From NCBI GenBank assembly GCA_031835245.1, contig JAVKOQ010000062.1, forward strand, positions 1-64,000: DNA of 64,000 nt, given 5' to 3'. The DNA is from Balamuthia mandrillaris. Lineage: Eukaryota > Discosea > Longamoebia > Balamuthiidae. Every line of letters begins with the position of its first letter. The stretch's first letter is position 1. Positions 63,587 through 64,000 of this stretch are shown here, in pieces. Both the position numbers and the translations under genes were made by a program. The notes under the pieces were generated by a model, which did no database searches, was not told the DNA's origin, and saw only the letters and a list, made by a program, of their open reading frames with translations.

Positions 63587-64000
63587 TCTCTCTCTCTCAT
63601 TAACACGAACTGTGCTGTTATACTTTTTTAACAAACAGAGATAGAGTTGCATGACCTTAACAAAAAGGACTATAAGTCTATTAACTTTTACTGCGAGCAT
63701 CAAAGGTATCGGATAAAGGAATGGTCCAAGGGCGTGTGCATGTATTTGTACGTATTTACTCTGAGCTATCCGTTTCTCTGTCTGAACCTTTCTCTTACTT
63801 AACAAAACAACGCCAATAACCAGCATCGTATGGAGGTCAAACGCAGAGCTGAGAGTGGTGGTAAAGAAAAAAGCAGGCCCAGTCAGAGACAGAGTATTAA
63901 CAGCAGTGCATATCCCGTTGCACGTTTTGACGGTGGGAGAGGTCTATGACGATTGGCACAACCTTTACATCAGTAGCAAGCGACGGACCTCCGCTGCCTT
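61511..64000 (+). CDS. DEP-domain protein, 5' part (runs off the window)
   Basis: Start ATG 61511 (MDHLSVPDPLSTSSPTHQRR). The first exon is about 500 residues of Ser-, Asn/Lys- and Glu-rich sequence, followed by a coiled coil (about 62700-62940; KTRKERIRDMQQQLTDKENA). A DEP domain spans 63140-63390: FWRTFRHQVPLQQRRYHDTV, FVGSEAVDWIIANW, AVWLGNCVMLTGGFRHVAES and NTYYIFT. DEP domains bind membranes or partners in G-protein and Dishevelled-type signalling. Later exons (63640-63745 and from about 63823) give NKKDYKSINFYCEHQRYRIK and VLTAVHIPLHVLTVGEVYDD, possibly the start of another folded domain, but the gene is cut at the window edge. Its introns carry (CT)n runs (63065-63102, 63397-63429, 63556-63600). 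Confidence 0.75.
63065..63102. repeat. (CT)n microsatellite in an intron
   Basis: CT run right after the exon encoding the coiled coil of the DEP gene. Two more lie at 63397-63429 and 63556-63600 in the next introns. Confidence 0.95.

Overview
This window looks like nuclear DNA of a free-living amoeba, most likely an amoebozoan of the Discosea (Acanthamoeba/Balamuthia type). That placement is inference. The reasons are dense genes on both strands, many short introns (mostly 60-150 nt, GT-AG, pyrimidine-rich), long Ser/Gln/acidic low-complexity stretches, and the protein families present: FG-GAP receptor tyrosine kinases, calponin-homology actin binders, SAM and DEP domain proteins, and an alsin homologue. 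I saw no tRNA or rRNA gene, no mobile element, no virus-derived element and no CRISPR array. Most coding entries are intron-containing, and their coordinates run from start codon to stop codon with introns included.

Layout. 1-6.2 kb: the last exons of an inositol-phosphate kinase, a universal stress protein, a SAM-dependent methyltransferase, an MTA/SAH-type deaminase and an unknown protein. 6.5-17.2 kb: proteasome assembly chaperone 3, a WH1-like protein and a very large Gln/Ser-rich protein. 17.9-26.7 kb: a tandem pair of single-pass receptors with an integrin-like FG-GAP ectodomain and a cytoplasmic tyrosine-type kinase. 27.1-39.1 kb: checkpoint clamp subunit RAD1, a full-architecture alsin (RCC1-DH-PH-MORN-VPS9), uracil-DNA glycosylase and glutaredoxin. 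39.3-47.3 kb: a talin/vinculin-like helical protein, a CH-CH-coiled-coil-C2 protein, ethanolamine kinase and a UBC4/5-type E2. 48.2-64 kb: a RING-H2 protein, methylthioribose-1-phosphate isomerase, a five-SAM protein, a C2-SPRY-DCUN1 fusion, a dual-specificity phosphatase and the start of a DEP-domain protein.

Themes. Membrane and cytoskeletal signalling dominates: receptor kinases, alsin, SAM and DEP proteins, actin binders and a phosphatase. A second theme is ubiquitin/NEDD8 chemistry (E2, RING, DCUN1 fusion, proteasome chaperone). A third is SAM/methionine recycling (methyltransferase, MTA/SAH deaminase, MTR-1-P isomerase). Genes are often arranged head-to-head or tail-to-tail with only 60-300 bp between them.

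The most notable items are the C2-SPRY-DCUN1 fusion, the patchwork gene conversion between the twin receptor kinases, the alsin homologue, the consistent orientation of simple repeats relative to transcription, and two probable GC-AG introns.
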